Shown: positions 42,972 through 52,031, counted from the first letter of the stretch. The stretch: DNA of 52,957 bases from HLUCCA09 sp038757905 (GCA_038757905.1 JBCDGG010000013.1:1-52957), one strand, 5' to 3'. The notes: generated by a model not told the origin, from the letters alone. Made by a program: numbers and translations.

Positions 42972-42983
42972 CTGCGATCTCAG
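42972..42983. promoter_or_regulatory. Candidate GntR operator, copy 1
   Basis: CTGCGATCTCAG is a near-perfect palindrome (one mismatched pair) in the 87-nt gap between the divergent serine-hydrolase and binding-protein genes, 30 nt before the latter's ATG. Eleven of its bases recur at 40583-40593 near the other promoter candidate of this locus. GntR/FadR operators are short inverted repeats of this size. Confidence 0.55.
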
Positions 42984-43013
42984 AAAAGAAAGCAAGACAG
43001 GGATGTTTCTCAA

Positions 43014-44609
43014 ATGCACCAGACCAGTCGATGGGCCAAGACGAGCGTGACGCTCGGCCTGGCCGTGCCTTTCGCGCTAATGAGCGGTTTTGCCGGAGCC
43101 CAGGAGCTGACGATCGGGTCGAAGATCGAGCCTGGAACGCTCGATCCCCATTACCGCAACTCCGGCGAGAATCACTCGCACCTCCCGGCCATGATGGAAT
43201 ACCTGATGTGGCGCGACGCGGACCTGAACGTTCAGCCGCACCTCATCACCGAGCTGCGCAAGATCGACGACGTCACCTACGAGGCCTCTCTGCGGGAGGG
43301 GGTGGTGTTTCACGACGGCTCCACGTTCGATGCGGCCGACGTAGCCTATGTCGTGGAGCGGATTCCGGCGATCCCCGAGGGGCTGGGCGATTTCATCGGG
43401 TTCATCGACGAGATCGACCGTGTCGAAATCGTCGATGCCCACCGGGTGGTCTTTCATCTGACGGAACCTGTGGCGGATCTGGCGCGCAACCTGTCTTCGG
43501 TGATGGCGCTGCCGTCCGAGCTGGGGCTGGACGTGTCTCCGGCCCAGTTCGACAGCGGCGAGGCCGTTATCGGCACCGGGCCCTATCGCCTCGAAAGCTT
43601 CACGCCGGGCCAGGGCTTGGTGCTGTCGCGGTTCGACGAATATTGGGGCGCGGCGCCCGATTTCGAAACCGTCACGATTCAGCCGATCTCCAACGATGCG
43701 TCGCGTGTCGCGGCCCTGATGGGCGGCGAGGTCGACCTGATCGACTTCGTGCCGCTGGCAGATGCGGCGCGCCTGCGCGAGGACGCGGATATCGCCGTGT
43801 TCGAGGCCCCCGAATCGCGTCTGATGTTCGCGATGATGGATTCCATCCGCGATGACAGCCCGTATGTCCGGGGCGCGGACGGTGAGCCACTGGCGGAAAA
43901 CCCGCTCCGGAATCCGGCGGTGCGCCGTGCCCTGTCGCTCGCGATCGACCGGGGGCTGCTGATCGACCGGGTGCTGGAAGGTGCGGGAACGCCCGCCGCG
44001 CAGGCGCTCTCTCCCGAGGTGGCTTGCACCAGCGCGGATCTGGCAGTGCCGGACTACGACCCGGATGCGGCGCGCGCCTTGCTGGCGGAGGCCGGCTATC
44101 CCGAGGGGTTCGGCATCACCCTGCACGGCCCGTCGGATCGCTATCCCGGCGGCGAGCGCGTGGTCCAGGCCCTTGCGCAGTTCTGGAGCCAGATCGGCCT
44201 GGATGTGGAGGTCGAGACCTTCACCCGGAGCGTCTTCTTCGACCGCGCGCGGGCGAACGAGTACTCGATCTACTTCGCCGGGTACGGCGCCACCACGACG
44301 TTCAACGTTCTCAACGCCATCGCCCACACCAACGATCCCGACCTCGGCCGCGGGGCCGCCAATCGCGGGCGCTATTCGAATCCGGCCGTGGACGAAATGA
44401 TCGTGGCGGCCTCGCGCGAGACCGACGCGGAGACCAGATGCGCGATGACGGCCCGGATCAACGACATGGTCTTCGGCCAGGACGTGGGCATCATCCCGCT
44501 CTATCATCCGCTGAACTCCTGGGCGGCGCGGACGGATGCCGGCGTGACCTACGCGCCGAACCCCGAAGGCCTGACATGGCTGCGCGGCGCGTCGCTGAGC
44601 GCGCAGTGA
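43014..44609 (+). CDS. Peptide-type ABC transporter substrate-binding protein (SBP family 5)
   Basis: This 531-residue periplasmic binding protein has a signal peptide at residues 1-29 (VTLGLAVPFALMSGFAGAQ). The mature DppA/OppA-type protein has EPGTLDPHYRNSGENHSH, VFHDGSTFDAADVAYVVER, GTGPYRLESFTPG and the C-terminal IIPLYHPLNSWAART. There is no lipobox. The family binds peptides, opines, amino-sugar conjugates or nickel, so substrate is open. It leads a rightward operon of permeases and peptide-processing enzymes. Confidence 0.93.
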   Translation: MHQTSRWAKTSVTLGLAVPFALMSGFAGAQELTIGSKIEPGTLDPHYRNSGENHSHLPAMMEYLMWRDADLNVQPHLITELRKIDDVTYEASLREGVVFHDGSTFDAADVAYVVERIPAIPEGLGDFIGFIDEIDRVEIVDAHRVVFHLTEPVADLARNLSSVMALPSELGLDVSPAQFDSGEAVIGTGPYRLESFTPGQGLVLSRFDEYWGAAPDFETVTIQPISNDASRVAALMGGEVDLIDFVPLADAARLREDADIAVFEAPESRLMFAMMDSIRDDSPYVRGADGEPLAENPLRNPAVRRALSLAIDRGLLIDRVLEGAGTPAAQALSPEVACTSADLAVPDYDPDAARALLAEAGYPEGFGITLHGPSDRYPGGERVVQALAQFWSQIGLDVEVETFTRSVFFDRARANEYSIYFAGYGATTTFNVLNAIAHTNDPDLGRGAANRGRYSNPAVDEMIVAASRETDAETRCAMTARINDMVFGQDVGIIPLYHPLNSWAARTDAGVTYAPNPEGLTWLRGASLSAQ

Positions 44610-44644
44610 TCGGGCACAGCCCGAGCTAAAGAGCGAACGCCGCG

Positions 44645-45625
44645 ATGGTCCGTTTCATCTTGTTTCGGCTGATCCAGGGGATCGGGCTGATGTTCGTCAT
44701 CGCGGCGCTCGTGTTCTTCGCCGTCTTTCTGATCGGCGATCCGGTCGAGCTGCTGATCAACCCCGAGGCGACGCAGCAGGACCGGCAGCGCGCCATCGAG
44801 CGGCTTGGCCTGGACCTGCCCCTTTGGCAGCAGTTCCTCACCTATCTCGGCGGCCTTCTGCAGGGGGATGTCGGCACCAGCTGGGTCTACAACCGGCCCG
44901 CGCTCGAAGTGATGCTCGAGCGGATGCCGGCGACCCTCGAACTGGCGATCGGGGCCGTCTTGCTGAGTGCGCTGGTCGGCATCCCGCTCGGCCTTTACGC
45001 GGGCTACCGGCCGAACACCTACCTGTCGCGGGGGATCATGACCGGCTCCATCGTCGGCTTCAGCCTGCCGACCTTCTGGGTCGGCATCGTGTTCATCGTC
45101 GTCTTTGCCGTCGAGCTGGACTGGTTTCCCGTCATTGGCCGGGGCGACACCGTCGAGGTGTTCGGCGTCAGCACCAGCCTTCTGACCCTCGATGGCCTTC
45201 ACCACGCGGCGTTGCCGATCCTCACGCTCGCGCTGTCGCGGATCTCGCTGGTCATGCGTCTGGTGCGATCAGGAACGCAGGAGATCCTGGGCCAGGACTA
45301 CGTGACGCTGGCGCGCGCCAAGGGGGTGCCCGAGCGCCGCATTCTGTGGCGGCATGTCCTGCCCAACCTGATGATCCCGCTCGTGACGGTCCTGGGCCTC
45401 GACTTCGCCGGGCTTCTGGCCTTCGCCATCGTGACCGAGACGATCTTTTCGTGGCCCGGGATGGGAAAGCTCATCATCGATTCGATCTTCAGCCTCGACC
45501 GGCCGATGATCGTGGCCTACCTGATCTGCGTTGCCGCCCTCTTCGTGATCGCCAACCTCATCGTCGATGTCCTGTACGGCGTTCTCGACCCGCGGATTTC
45601 CGTCGCGGACAGGGGGCGCGGATGA
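44645..45625 (+). CDS. Peptide-type ABC transporter permease (DppB-like)
   Basis: This 326-residue membrane subunit has the DppB pattern: FILFRLIQGIGLMFVIAALV first helix, the GDPVELLINPEATQ stretch, SFSLPTF-type helix and the EAA loop YVTLARAKGVPERRILWRHV. Spacing of 35 nt from the binding protein and a 4-nt ATGA overlap with the second permease confirm an operon. It forms the membrane channel with the protein encoded at 45622-46530 and is energised by the fused ATPase at 37922-39595. Confidence 0.93.
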   Translation: MVRFILFRLIQGIGLMFVIAALVFFAVFLIGDPVELLINPEATQQDRQRAIERLGLDLPLWQQFLTYLGGLLQGDVGTSWVYNRPALEVMLERMPATLELAIGAVLLSALVGIPLGLYAGYRPNTYLSRGIMTGSIVGFSLPTFWVGIVFIVVFAVELDWFPVIGRGDTVEVFGVSTSLLTLDGLHHAALPILTLALSRISLVMRLVRSGTQEILGQDYVTLARAKGVPERRILWRHVLPNLMIPLVTVLGLDFAGLLAFAIVTETIFSWPGMGKLIIDSIFSLDRPMIVAYLICVAALFVIANLIVDVLYGVLDPRISVADRGRG

Positions 45626-46530
45626 CGGTCGAGACAGACGGCCTCGGCGCGCCGCCGGCAGCTCTGCCGCCCAAATCTCTCTGGCGCCGGTTCTCCGCGA
45701 ACCCGGTCGCTCTGGGCGGGCTGATCGTGTTTGTCCTGCTGGCCGTGATGGCGGTCTTCGCGCCGTGGGTGACACCGCAGGACCCCTACGACCTCTCGTC
45801 GATCAGCCTGCTCGACAACCTGCGTCCGCCGGGCAGTACAGGTGTATCGGGACAGACCTTTTACTTCGGGACAGATCCCAACGGCCGGGACATGTACAGC
45901 GCCATGGTCTACGGGATGCGCACGAGCATCTTCATCGGACTGACCAGCGCGCTGATCGCCCTGATGATCGGGGCCACCGTGGGTCTTGTCGCGGCCTTTG
46001 CCGGGGGGTGGCTCGACGCGGCGTTGATGCGCCTGGTCGAGCTCGTTCTGGCTTTTCCCACGATCCTGATCGCGCTTGTGCTGATGTCGATCTTCGGCTC
46101 GGGGATCGACAAGCTGCTGATCGCCATGATCATGGCGCAATGGGCCGGCTTTGCCCGCGTCACGAGAAGCGCCGCGCTGGTGGAGATGGAGCGCGAATAC
46201 ATCACGGCCACCCGGGCGATGGGCTTCAGCCGGGTGCGTGTGTTGCTGCGGCATCTGCTGCCCAACTGCCTGCCGCCGCTGATGGTTCTGGCGACGATCC
46301 AGGTGGCCGACGCGATCGCGCTGGAGGCGACGTTGTCGTTTCTCGGGCTCGGGGTCCCCGTCACCGAGCCCTCGCTGGGGCTGCTGATCGCAAGCGGGTT
46401 CGATTACATCCTGACCGAGCGGTACTGGATCACGATCTTTCCCGGTATCCTGCTCCTGATCCTGGTCATGAGCGTGAACCTGGCCGGGGATCACCTGCGC
46501 AATCTCCTCAATCCAAGGCTGCAAAAGTGA
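45622..46530 (+). CDS. Peptide-type ABC transporter permease (DppC-like)
   Basis: This 302-residue second permease has the OppC N-terminal domain SLWRRFSANPVALGGLIVF, the FGTDPNGRDMYSAMVYGMR motif typical of DppC and the EAA loop EYITATRAMGFSRVRVLLRH. The start overlaps the previous stop (ATGA), and its stop overlaps the GTG of the next gene (GTGA), so translation runs as a chain. Confidence 0.93.
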   Translation: MTVETDGLGAPPAALPPKSLWRRFSANPVALGGLIVFVLLAVMAVFAPWVTPQDPYDLSSISLLDNLRPPGSTGVSGQTFYFGTDPNGRDMYSAMVYGMRTSIFIGLTSALIALMIGATVGLVAAFAGGWLDAALMRLVELVLAFPTILIALVLMSIFGSGIDKLLIAMIMAQWAGFARVTRSAALVEMEREYITATRAMGFSRVRVLLRHLLPNCLPPLMVLATIQVADAIALEATLSFLGLGVPVTEPSLGLLIASGFDYILTERYWITIFPGILLLILVMSVNLAGDHLRNLLNPRLQK

Positions 46531-47672
46531 CGCTTCTCAACGATCTCTATACGCCATGTCTGCTGCTCGACACCGAGAAGCTCCGGCGAAACGCGCAACG
46601 GATGCGCGCCAACGTGACGGCGCGGGGGCTGGCGTTCCGGCCGCACTTCAAAACCGTGAAATGCGTCGAGGCGCTTCCGCTCATCCTGGATCCCGCCGCC
46701 CCGCGCCTCACGGTGTCGACCCTGGCCGAGGCCGAGGCGGTGCTGCAGGCGGGCGTGACCGACATCCTCTACGCGGTCGGGATCGCCCCCAACAAGCTGG
46801 AGGCCGTGGCCGATCTGCTGGAGCGCGGCGCAGATCTGTGCGTGACCGTCGATAGCGTGCCCGCCGCGGAATGCCTGTCGGCGCGCTTCGCCGGCTCCGC
46901 CTTGGCCACGCGGCTGCGCGTGATGATCGAGATCGACACAGACGGGCATCGCGCCGGATTGGCGCCGGAGGATCCCGCACTCTTCGCCGTGGCGGAGGCG
47001 CTCGGGCCGCTGCCCATCGTCGGCGTGATGACCCATGCCGGCGAAAGCTATCTGGCCCGCAACGGCGAGGAGGCGGCAGACTTTGCCCGCAGGGAGGCCG
47101 AAGGCGCGGTGCGCGCCGCGGAACGGCTGAGGTCGCGGGACTATGCGGTGCCGCTGGTCAGCGTCGGCTCGTCGCCGACCGTTCGGTTTGCCGGCGCGGT
47201 GTCCGGCGTCACCGAATGCCGGGCGGGCGTCTATGCCCTGGGCGATCTCTTCATGTCGAATATCGGGGTCTGCGATCCGGCCGACATCGCCCTCAGTTGC
47301 CTGGTGACCGTGATCGGCCATCAGAGGGCGCGGAACTGGATCCTCACCGACGGCGGCTGGACCGCCTTGTCGCAGGATCGCTCGACCGCCGGTCAATCGA
47401 CGGACTGGCTCTACGGTCAGGTCTGCGACGTCTCGGGCGCACCGATCGAGGGGCTGCTTGTCATCAAGGCCAATCAGGAACACGGGATCCTGTCCAGCCG
47501 CGACGGCTCGGCCGTGCCCGACCTGCCGTGGGGAACGCGGTTGCGCATCCTTCCCAACCATGCCTGCGCCATGGCGCAGCATCATGCCAAGATCGTCGCG
47601 CTCGGTCCGCGCGGGCACGAGACCTGGAACCGGGTCGGCGGTTGGGCGCCGCAAGGCCGGAGCACGCCATGA
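46527..47672 (+). CDS. PLP-dependent DSD1-like protein (D-serine dehydratase / D-threonine aldolase family)
   Basis: This 381-residue fold-type III (alanine-racemase-like) PLP enzyme acts on D-amino acids carrying a 3-hydroxy group in known relatives. The cofactor lysine is Lys42 in RPHFKTVKC. The C-terminal NHACAMAQHHAK carries the His-x-Cys metal ligands of eukaryotic-type D-serine dehydratase. GTG at 46527 overlaps the permease stop (GTGA). In this operon it could cleave or deaminate D-threonine, D-serine, D-3-hydroxyaspartate or a related residue released from an imported D-peptide. Confidence 0.87.
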   Translation: MTLLNDLYTPCLLLDTEKLRRNAQRMRANVTARGLAFRPHFKTVKCVEALPLILDPAAPRLTVSTLAEAEAVLQAGVTDILYAVGIAPNKLEAVADLLERGADLCVTVDSVPAAECLSARFAGSALATRLRVMIEIDTDGHRAGLAPEDPALFAVAEALGPLPIVGVMTHAGESYLARNGEEAADFARREAEGAVRAAERLRSRDYAVPLVSVGSSPTVRFAGAVSGVTECRAGVYALGDLFMSNIGVCDPADIALSCLVTVIGHQRARNWILTDGGWTALSQDRSTAGQSTDWLYGQVCDVSGAPIEGLLVIKANQEHGILSSRDGSAVPDLPWGTRLRILPNHACAMAQHHAKIVALGPRGHETWNRVGGWAPQGRSTP

Positions 47673-49207
47673 CGCGTCGTGTTGGCATCTGCGGCATCGC
47701 GGTCGAGAGCAATGCGCTCGCCCCCACCACCCGGCTGTCGGATTTCGAGGGGTTCTTCTACGGCGCAGGCGACGCGCTCGCCGCGATGCTCGACGGCAAC
47801 CCGCGCTACGACGCCTTCCGCGCCGCGCTCGATGCGACGGGGATCGACTGGACCCCGGTTCCCCTGCTCCTGGCGACGGCGGAAAGCGGCGGCCCGGTCG
47901 CGCCGGACGACTTCGAGGCATTGCTCGCCCGCCTGCTGGATGAGGTGGATCGGGCCGGGCCGCTCGATGCGCTCTGGATCGTCGGCCACGGGGCAGGGAC
48001 CCTCCGACCGCGATCCGACATGGACGGCCCCTACCTTGCAGCGCTGCGGCAAGCGTTGGGGCCCGATTGCGCGATGGTCGCGCTGTTCGACTATCACGCG
48101 AACATCTCGGACGAGATGATGCGCGCCGTCAATGCCTCGGTCGGATATCGCACCAACCCGCACACGGATATCAACGCGCGGTCCGGAGAATGCGGCGCCG
48201 TCCTTGGCCGGATGCTGGGGGGCGGGCAGCCTCACACGGCCTGGATCCGGTTGCCGCTGCTCACGCCGCAGATCGTCCAGCGCACCGACGTCGCCCCGAT
48301 GCACGGGATCATGGCGGAGGTCGAACGCGCGCTGGCAGACCGCGATGTCGCCACCGCGTCGGTCTATCCGGGTTTCGCCCTCGGAGATACGCCGGACAAT
48401 GGCTTCTCGGTCGTCGTCTCCTCCTGGACGGGGGCCGACCACGCGGCGGCGCATCTCAGCCGGATCGCGGCGCGCGCGTGGTCCGAGCGGGATGCGTTTC
48501 GCGCCGACCTGAAGGACATCGCCACGGCGATCGCCCTGACCCGCAGCGGCAGCGGGCCGTGGCTGCTGGCCGATATCGCCGACAATCCGGGCGGGGGCGG
48601 GCGCGGGAACACCCCACATCTCATGAAGGCGCTGCTGGCCGGCGGGATCGAGGGCGTGCAGGTCGTCCCGGTCTTCGATCCGGCGCTCGCCGCCGAGGCG
48701 CACACGCTGGGCGAAGGCGCCGTTTTCACCGCGCGGTTCAACCGCGACGAGACCGCGCCGCATTCCGACCCGTTCACCCATGACGCGCGGGTGGTCCGCC
48801 TGACCGATGGCGTCTTTCACCATGCAAGCGGTCTGGCCGCCGGACTGACCGGTCAGTACGGCCCCTCGGCGCTGCTTGAGCTTGGCGGCGTCCGCGTCGC
48901 CGTCACGTCGCGCCGCCGCCAGACCCTTGGCCCGAGCGAGTTTCGCCATTTCGGGCTCCGCCCCGAAGACGCCCATATCATCGTCGCGAAATCGCGGGGC
49001 CATTTTCGCGCCGGGTTCCGGGGCGTCGTCCCCGACGCGCGCATTGTCGAGGTCGATGCGCCGGGTCTCGTCACGGCCAACCTCGCGAGTGTCGATTGGC
49101 AGGGCCTAGTCCGCCCGATCCATCCGCTCGACCCCATACCCGACGGCTGGCCCGACACGGCCGTCATCAAGAACAGACCGGAGGAGAAGAAGAATGCCAG
49201 CCCATAA
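47669..49207 (+). CDS. M81-family metallopeptidase (MlrC-like)
   Basis: This 512-residue metallopeptidase belongs to the microcystinase C family. Putative metal and catalytic residues are visible as Glu13 in AVESNALAP, Asp141 and His143 in LFDYHAN, and His165 in NPHTDINAR. The 22-residue spacing from His143 to His165 matches the family pattern. The second half (DUF1485 C-terminal region) contains DNPGGGGRGNTPHL and FARFNRDET-like segments. No signal peptide is present. The ATG overlaps the preceding stop (ATGA), and its own end overlaps the next gene by 14 nt. MlrC hydrolyses peptides with unusual residues; other M81 members have no known substrate. Confidence 0.88.
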   Translation: MTRRVGICGIAVESNALAPTTRLSDFEGFFYGAGDALAAMLDGNPRYDAFRAALDATGIDWTPVPLLLATAESGGPVAPDDFEALLARLLDEVDRAGPLDALWIVGHGAGTLRPRSDMDGPYLAALRQALGPDCAMVALFDYHANISDEMMRAVNASVGYRTNPHTDINARSGECGAVLGRMLGGGQPHTAWIRLPLLTPQIVQRTDVAPMHGIMAEVERALADRDVATASVYPGFALGDTPDNGFSVVVSSWTGADHAAAHLSRIAARAWSERDAFRADLKDIATAIALTRSGSGPWLLADIADNPGGGGRGNTPHLMKALLAGGIEGVQVVPVFDPALAAEAHTLGEGAVFTARFNRDETAPHSDPFTHDARVVRLTDGVFHHASGLAAGLTGQYGPSALLELGGVRVAVTSRRRQTLGPSEFRHFGLRPEDAHIIVAKSRGHFRAGFRGVVPDARIVEVDAPGLVTANLASVDWQGLVRPIHPLDPIPDGWPDTAVIKNRPEEKKNASP

Positions 49208-50141
49208 GGTCATCATCACCTGTGCCGTGACGGGCGCCATCCATACCCCCTCCATGTCGCCCCATCTGCCGATCACCCCCGAAGAAATCGCCGCCTCCGC
49301 GGTCGAGGCGGCCGAGGCCGGAGCCGCGATCCTGCACATTCACGCCCGCGACCCCCTGACCGGAGAGCCGCGGCAAGACCCGGCCCTGTTCTCGCCGATC
49401 CTGTCGACGGTCCGGTCGCGCTGCGATGCGATCATCAACATCACGACCGGCGGCGGCCTGGGCATGAGTGTCGAGGAACGGATCGCCCCGGCCACGGCGT
49501 TCTCGCCCGAACTGGCAAGCCTGAACATGGGCTCGATGAATTTCGCCACCTTCCCCCTCGCAGACCGCCGGACGGAGTGGCAGCACAACTGGGAGCGGCC
49601 CTATCTGGCGCGGACCAAAGCCGGGATCTATCCCAACACCTTCGAAATGCTCGAGCAGATCACGAAAGACCTCGGACGCCGGCGCGGCATCCGGTTCGAG
49701 TTCGAATGCTACGATTTCGGCCATCTCGCCAACCTCGCCTGGTGCGTCACCGAGGGGCTGGTGGAGCCGCCCTTCCTTGTTCAGGGCATTTTCGGGATCA
49801 TGGGCGGCATGGCGGCGACGCCGCAGAACCTGGTCAACTTCCACGCCGAGGCCATGCGCCTCTTCTCGGATCGGATGCGCTTTTCCTGCTTCGCCGTCGG
49901 CCGCCAGCAAATGCCGTTTCTGGCCATGAGCGCGATCCTAGACGGCCACGTGAGGGTCGGGTTGGAGGATTCGCTCTACATCTCGCGCGGCGAGCTCTCG
50001 GTCTCCAATGCGCAACAGGTCAGGAAGGTGCGCGGCATTGTCGAGGCCCTCGGGTTCGAGATCGCCACCCCGGCAGAGGCGCGCGAGATCCTGGCCCTGA
50101 AGGGGCCAGAACACACCGAGATTCCGCTGCTGAGCGCGTGA
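49194..50141 (+). CDS. Beta-keto acid cleavage enzyme (BKACE, DUF849)
   Basis: This 315-residue TIM-barrel zinc enzyme condenses a beta-keto acid with acetyl-CoA and splits it to acetoacetate and a new CoA ester. Zinc-site His residues are visible in ILHIHARDPLTG, and other family marks are MGSMNFA, GIYPNTFEML, VGLEDSLYISRGELS and the starting VIITCAVTGAIHTPSM. It has GAGGAGAAGAA as ribosome site and overlaps the M81 gene by 14 nt. It probably works on the 3-keto acid made by the dehydrogenase at 39588-40544. The side-chain specificity (carnitine, amino acid or other) is not evident. Confidence 0.92.
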   Translation: MPAHKVIITCAVTGAIHTPSMSPHLPITPEEIAASAVEAAEAGAAILHIHARDPLTGEPRQDPALFSPILSTVRSRCDAIINITTGGGLGMSVEERIAPATAFSPELASLNMGSMNFATFPLADRRTEWQHNWERPYLARTKAGIYPNTFEMLEQITKDLGRRRGIRFEFECYDFGHLANLAWCVTEGLVEPPFLVQGIFGIMGGMAATPQNLVNFHAEAMRLFSDRMRFSCFAVGRQQMPFLAMSAILDGHVRVGLEDSLYISRGELSVSNAQQVRKVRGIVEALGFEIATPAEAREILALKGPEHTEIPLLSA

Positions 50142-50147
50142 TCGCCG

Positions 50148-50430
50148 TCACTGGGTCGCGGGCAGGGCGCTCCAGTCGAGCACGACCTTGCCCGATCCGT
50201 CCGACATCAACGCAAAGGCCCCGGCAAAGCGCGCGGCGGGCAGCCGGTGCGTGATGACGTGTGAGACGTCGAGGATCGCCCCCATCTCGTCGTCGATCCC
50301 GTCGGGCAGCGGCACCGCATGGAACGCCGGCAGAACGAGAAAGTCGGCAAAGGCACCGGGCACGTTCACGTCCACCCCGCGGGTGTCAGGGTCCAGGTGA
50401 GAGCGGCCCGAGCGCGATGCCCGCGACCGA
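50148..50430 (-). pseudogene. tdh: L-threonine 3-dehydrogenase-type zinc alcohol dehydrogenase with large internal deletion
   Basis: The reverse strand encodes TRGVDVNVPGAFADFLVLPA and PLPDGIDDEMGAILD, which match the middle of Tdh. They are joined in frame directly to VSHVITHRLPAARFAGAF, then SDGSGKVVLDWS, which match its extreme C-terminus. The whole NAD-binding Rossmann domain, about 180 residues, is missing. Upstream, a degraded stretch (reading RSGRSHLD near 50405-50430) resembles the structural-zinc cysteine loop with its cysteines lost. A residual GTG-started frame of 75 codons exists but cannot make an active enzyme. It faces the BKACE gene with 6 nt between stops. Confidence 0.75.
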
Positions 50431-50836
50431 TTGCTGATCAGATGACCCTCGCCGGTCCCCCTTGTGCTCCGGGGTCATCCACCGTTCGATGCCGTCTTCC
50501 AATGATCCACTCATCGCGACGTTTTCCTCCATGTAGCATGCGCAGGACTTCACTGGGTCGATATAAGCGCGCCGGCCCTTCAGGCTCGCTCGCGGCTGCG
50601 GTCCAAGTCCGCCAACGCGCCCGACATGGGTGCTTCCACGAACTTGAGTTCCGGTTCCGTCACGCCTCCGCTGCTTGGGGCCCCAGGCGCTACCGTCGGT
50701 GATGCGCCTCCATCGTGGAAACTGCTTGAAGCCGGTGCAGGCGGACTGGTGCGCCAGGGGTCAAACGGATGTCGCGGTCGGTTCGTCGGTCCATCGGGCG
50801 GCAAACCGACCGGTACAAAACGCGCGCACGCAAATG
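50431..50836. other. Gene-free stretch
   Basis: This stretch of 406 nt lies between the tdh remnant and the IclR gene. Open frames of 75-102 codons occur on both strands but are low-complexity, Pro/Gly/Arg-rich and lack binding sites. It is probably decayed sequence left by the same deletion events. No transposase motif or hairpin was recognised. Confidence 0.45.
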
Positions 50837-51625
50837 TCAGGCGGGAACGACAGTCACCGATTTCCGCGCGCAATAGGCTCTGAGGCACTCGACAGGCCCT
50901 GATCCCGGCGCAATCGCGTCGGGGTCTATGCCCACCAGCGTGATCGCCGCCTGCACCTCGCCCTGCCAGTCGAGGACCGGTGCGGCCGCGGCGACGAGGC
51001 CCGGCACGAAGTGGCCCTCGACCGAGGCAAAGCCGCGGCTGCGAATGCGCTCGACGAGGTCGCTCATCCCCGCCTGCGTCGGTTCGGCATCCAGCGAGAG
51101 GCCGGTTTGCCGCGCCAGTCGCCGCAATTGTGCGTCGCGGACCGGCGCGATCGCGCGCGGCGGCCCCCAGGCCAGGAACACGCGTCCCGTTGCCGAGGTC
51201 AGAAGCGGAAGCGTCGATCCCAGCCCCATGGACGTGTCCGTCGGCGACGCCCCCCGTTCCCAGCGCACCACCGTCGCGCCATGGTTTGCCCAGACGGACA
51301 GGAGCACCGTCATGCCGGTTTCGAGCGATAGATCCGGCAACCCGTCGGCGGCCGAGTTCACGAAGTCGTGCCTGCTCATGGCCGCAAGTCCAAGCTGCAT
51401 GGCCGCCGGCCCAAGGTCGTAGTGGCCAGACCGGCCCAATTGCCGAACCAGGCCCGCCGCGACGAAGGACGCGAGATATCGGTGCACCTTGCTCGGCGGC
51501 ATGTCCACGCCGCGCGCGATCTCCGAAAGGGCCTTCGGTCCGCCGAGCGTGGCCATGTAGGCGAGCACGCCGAGCGCTGTGTCGAGGGACTTCAGCCCGC
51601 CCCCATGACCGCGTTCATCATTCAT
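50837..51625 (-). CDS. IclR-family transcriptional regulator
   Basis: This 262-residue regulator has an N-terminal winged helix (LGVLAYMATLGGPKALSEIA, then MPPSKVHRYLASFVAAGLV) and the IclR effector domain, with TSATGRVFLAWG and GFASVEGHFVPGLVAAAAPV. It overlaps the thioesterase gene end by 8 nt and is expected to control that gene and the divergent monooxygenase. The effector is probably an aromatic acid or its CoA ester. Confidence 0.92.
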   Translation of the reverse strand: MNDERGHGGGLKSLDTALGVLAYMATLGGPKALSEIARGVDMPPSKVHRYLASFVAAGLVRQLGRSGHYDLGPAAMQLGLAAMSRHDFVNSAADGLPDLSLETGMTVLLSVWANHGATVVRWERGASPTDTSMGLGSTLPLLTSATGRVFLAWGPPRAIAPVRDAQLRRLARQTGLSLDAEPTQAGMSDLVERIRSRGFASVEGHFVPGLVAAAAPVLDWQGEVQAAITLVGIDPDAIAPGSGPVECLRAYCARKSVTVVPA

Positions 51626-52031
51626 CGGACGCCTCCAATCGTTGCTTCAGCGGTGCGACGTCCGCCGCCCTGACACCATCGGCGCCCCGAACGAAGAGGC
51701 CCCGCACCTCGCGGCCCTCGAAGGCCGTCGTGTCGCCCAGGGTTCCGATGTAGCCGAGCGAGAAGGATCGTGTCGACCAGGCCGCGATCCTTATCGTCAG
51801 AAGAAGCCGGTCGCCGTCCCGCATCGGGTGACGAAATCGCGCCGTCGCGTCGAAGAGGCCCAAGCCCACCGCTCCAAAGGTTTGGCACAGGTCGCTGTGA
51901 CCGCCGAAGTCTCGGAGGAAGCTGTGGAACGCCGCGTCCATCCAGCGAAAAGCGTTTGGATAGAATACGATACCGGCCGGATCGCAGTCGCCGAAAGTGA
52001 TGTCGATCGATAAGGTATCCGGCATGTTCAT
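51618..52031 (-). CDS. Acyl-CoA thioesterase, 4-hydroxybenzoyl-CoA thioesterase family
   Basis: This 137-residue hot-dog-fold thioesterase has the family motif FGDCDPAGIVFYPNAFRW, with the catalytic Asp17 in the same place as in Pseudomonas 4-hydroxybenzoyl-CoA thioesterase. Start ATG is at 52031. Adjacent to a CoA-ester-type FAD monooxygenase, it could release the hydroxylated aromatic acid (for example gentisate from gentisyl-CoA). Confidence 0.9.
   Translation of the reverse strand: MNMPDTLSIDITFGDCDPAGIVFYPNAFRWMDAAFHSFLRDFGGHSDLCQTFGAVGLGLFDATARFRHPMRDGDRLLLTIRIAAWSTRSFSLGYIGTLGDTTAFEGREVRGLFVRGADGVRAADVAPLKQRLEASDE

Noticed and set aside
39588..50141. A carnitine degradation locus (carnitine dehydrogenase + BKACE + thioesterase)
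   Set aside because: The dehydrogenase carries the lambda-crystallin/gulonate-type ending (GPFQTMDLNAAGG) and the thioesterase belongs to a separate IclR module. The peptidases do not fit carnitine. Not excluded for BKACE specificity.
50626..50883. Forward frame of 85 codons before the IclR gene
   Set aside because: Low-complexity Gly/Pro/Ala product, no ribosome binding site, overlaps the IclR gene end antisense.
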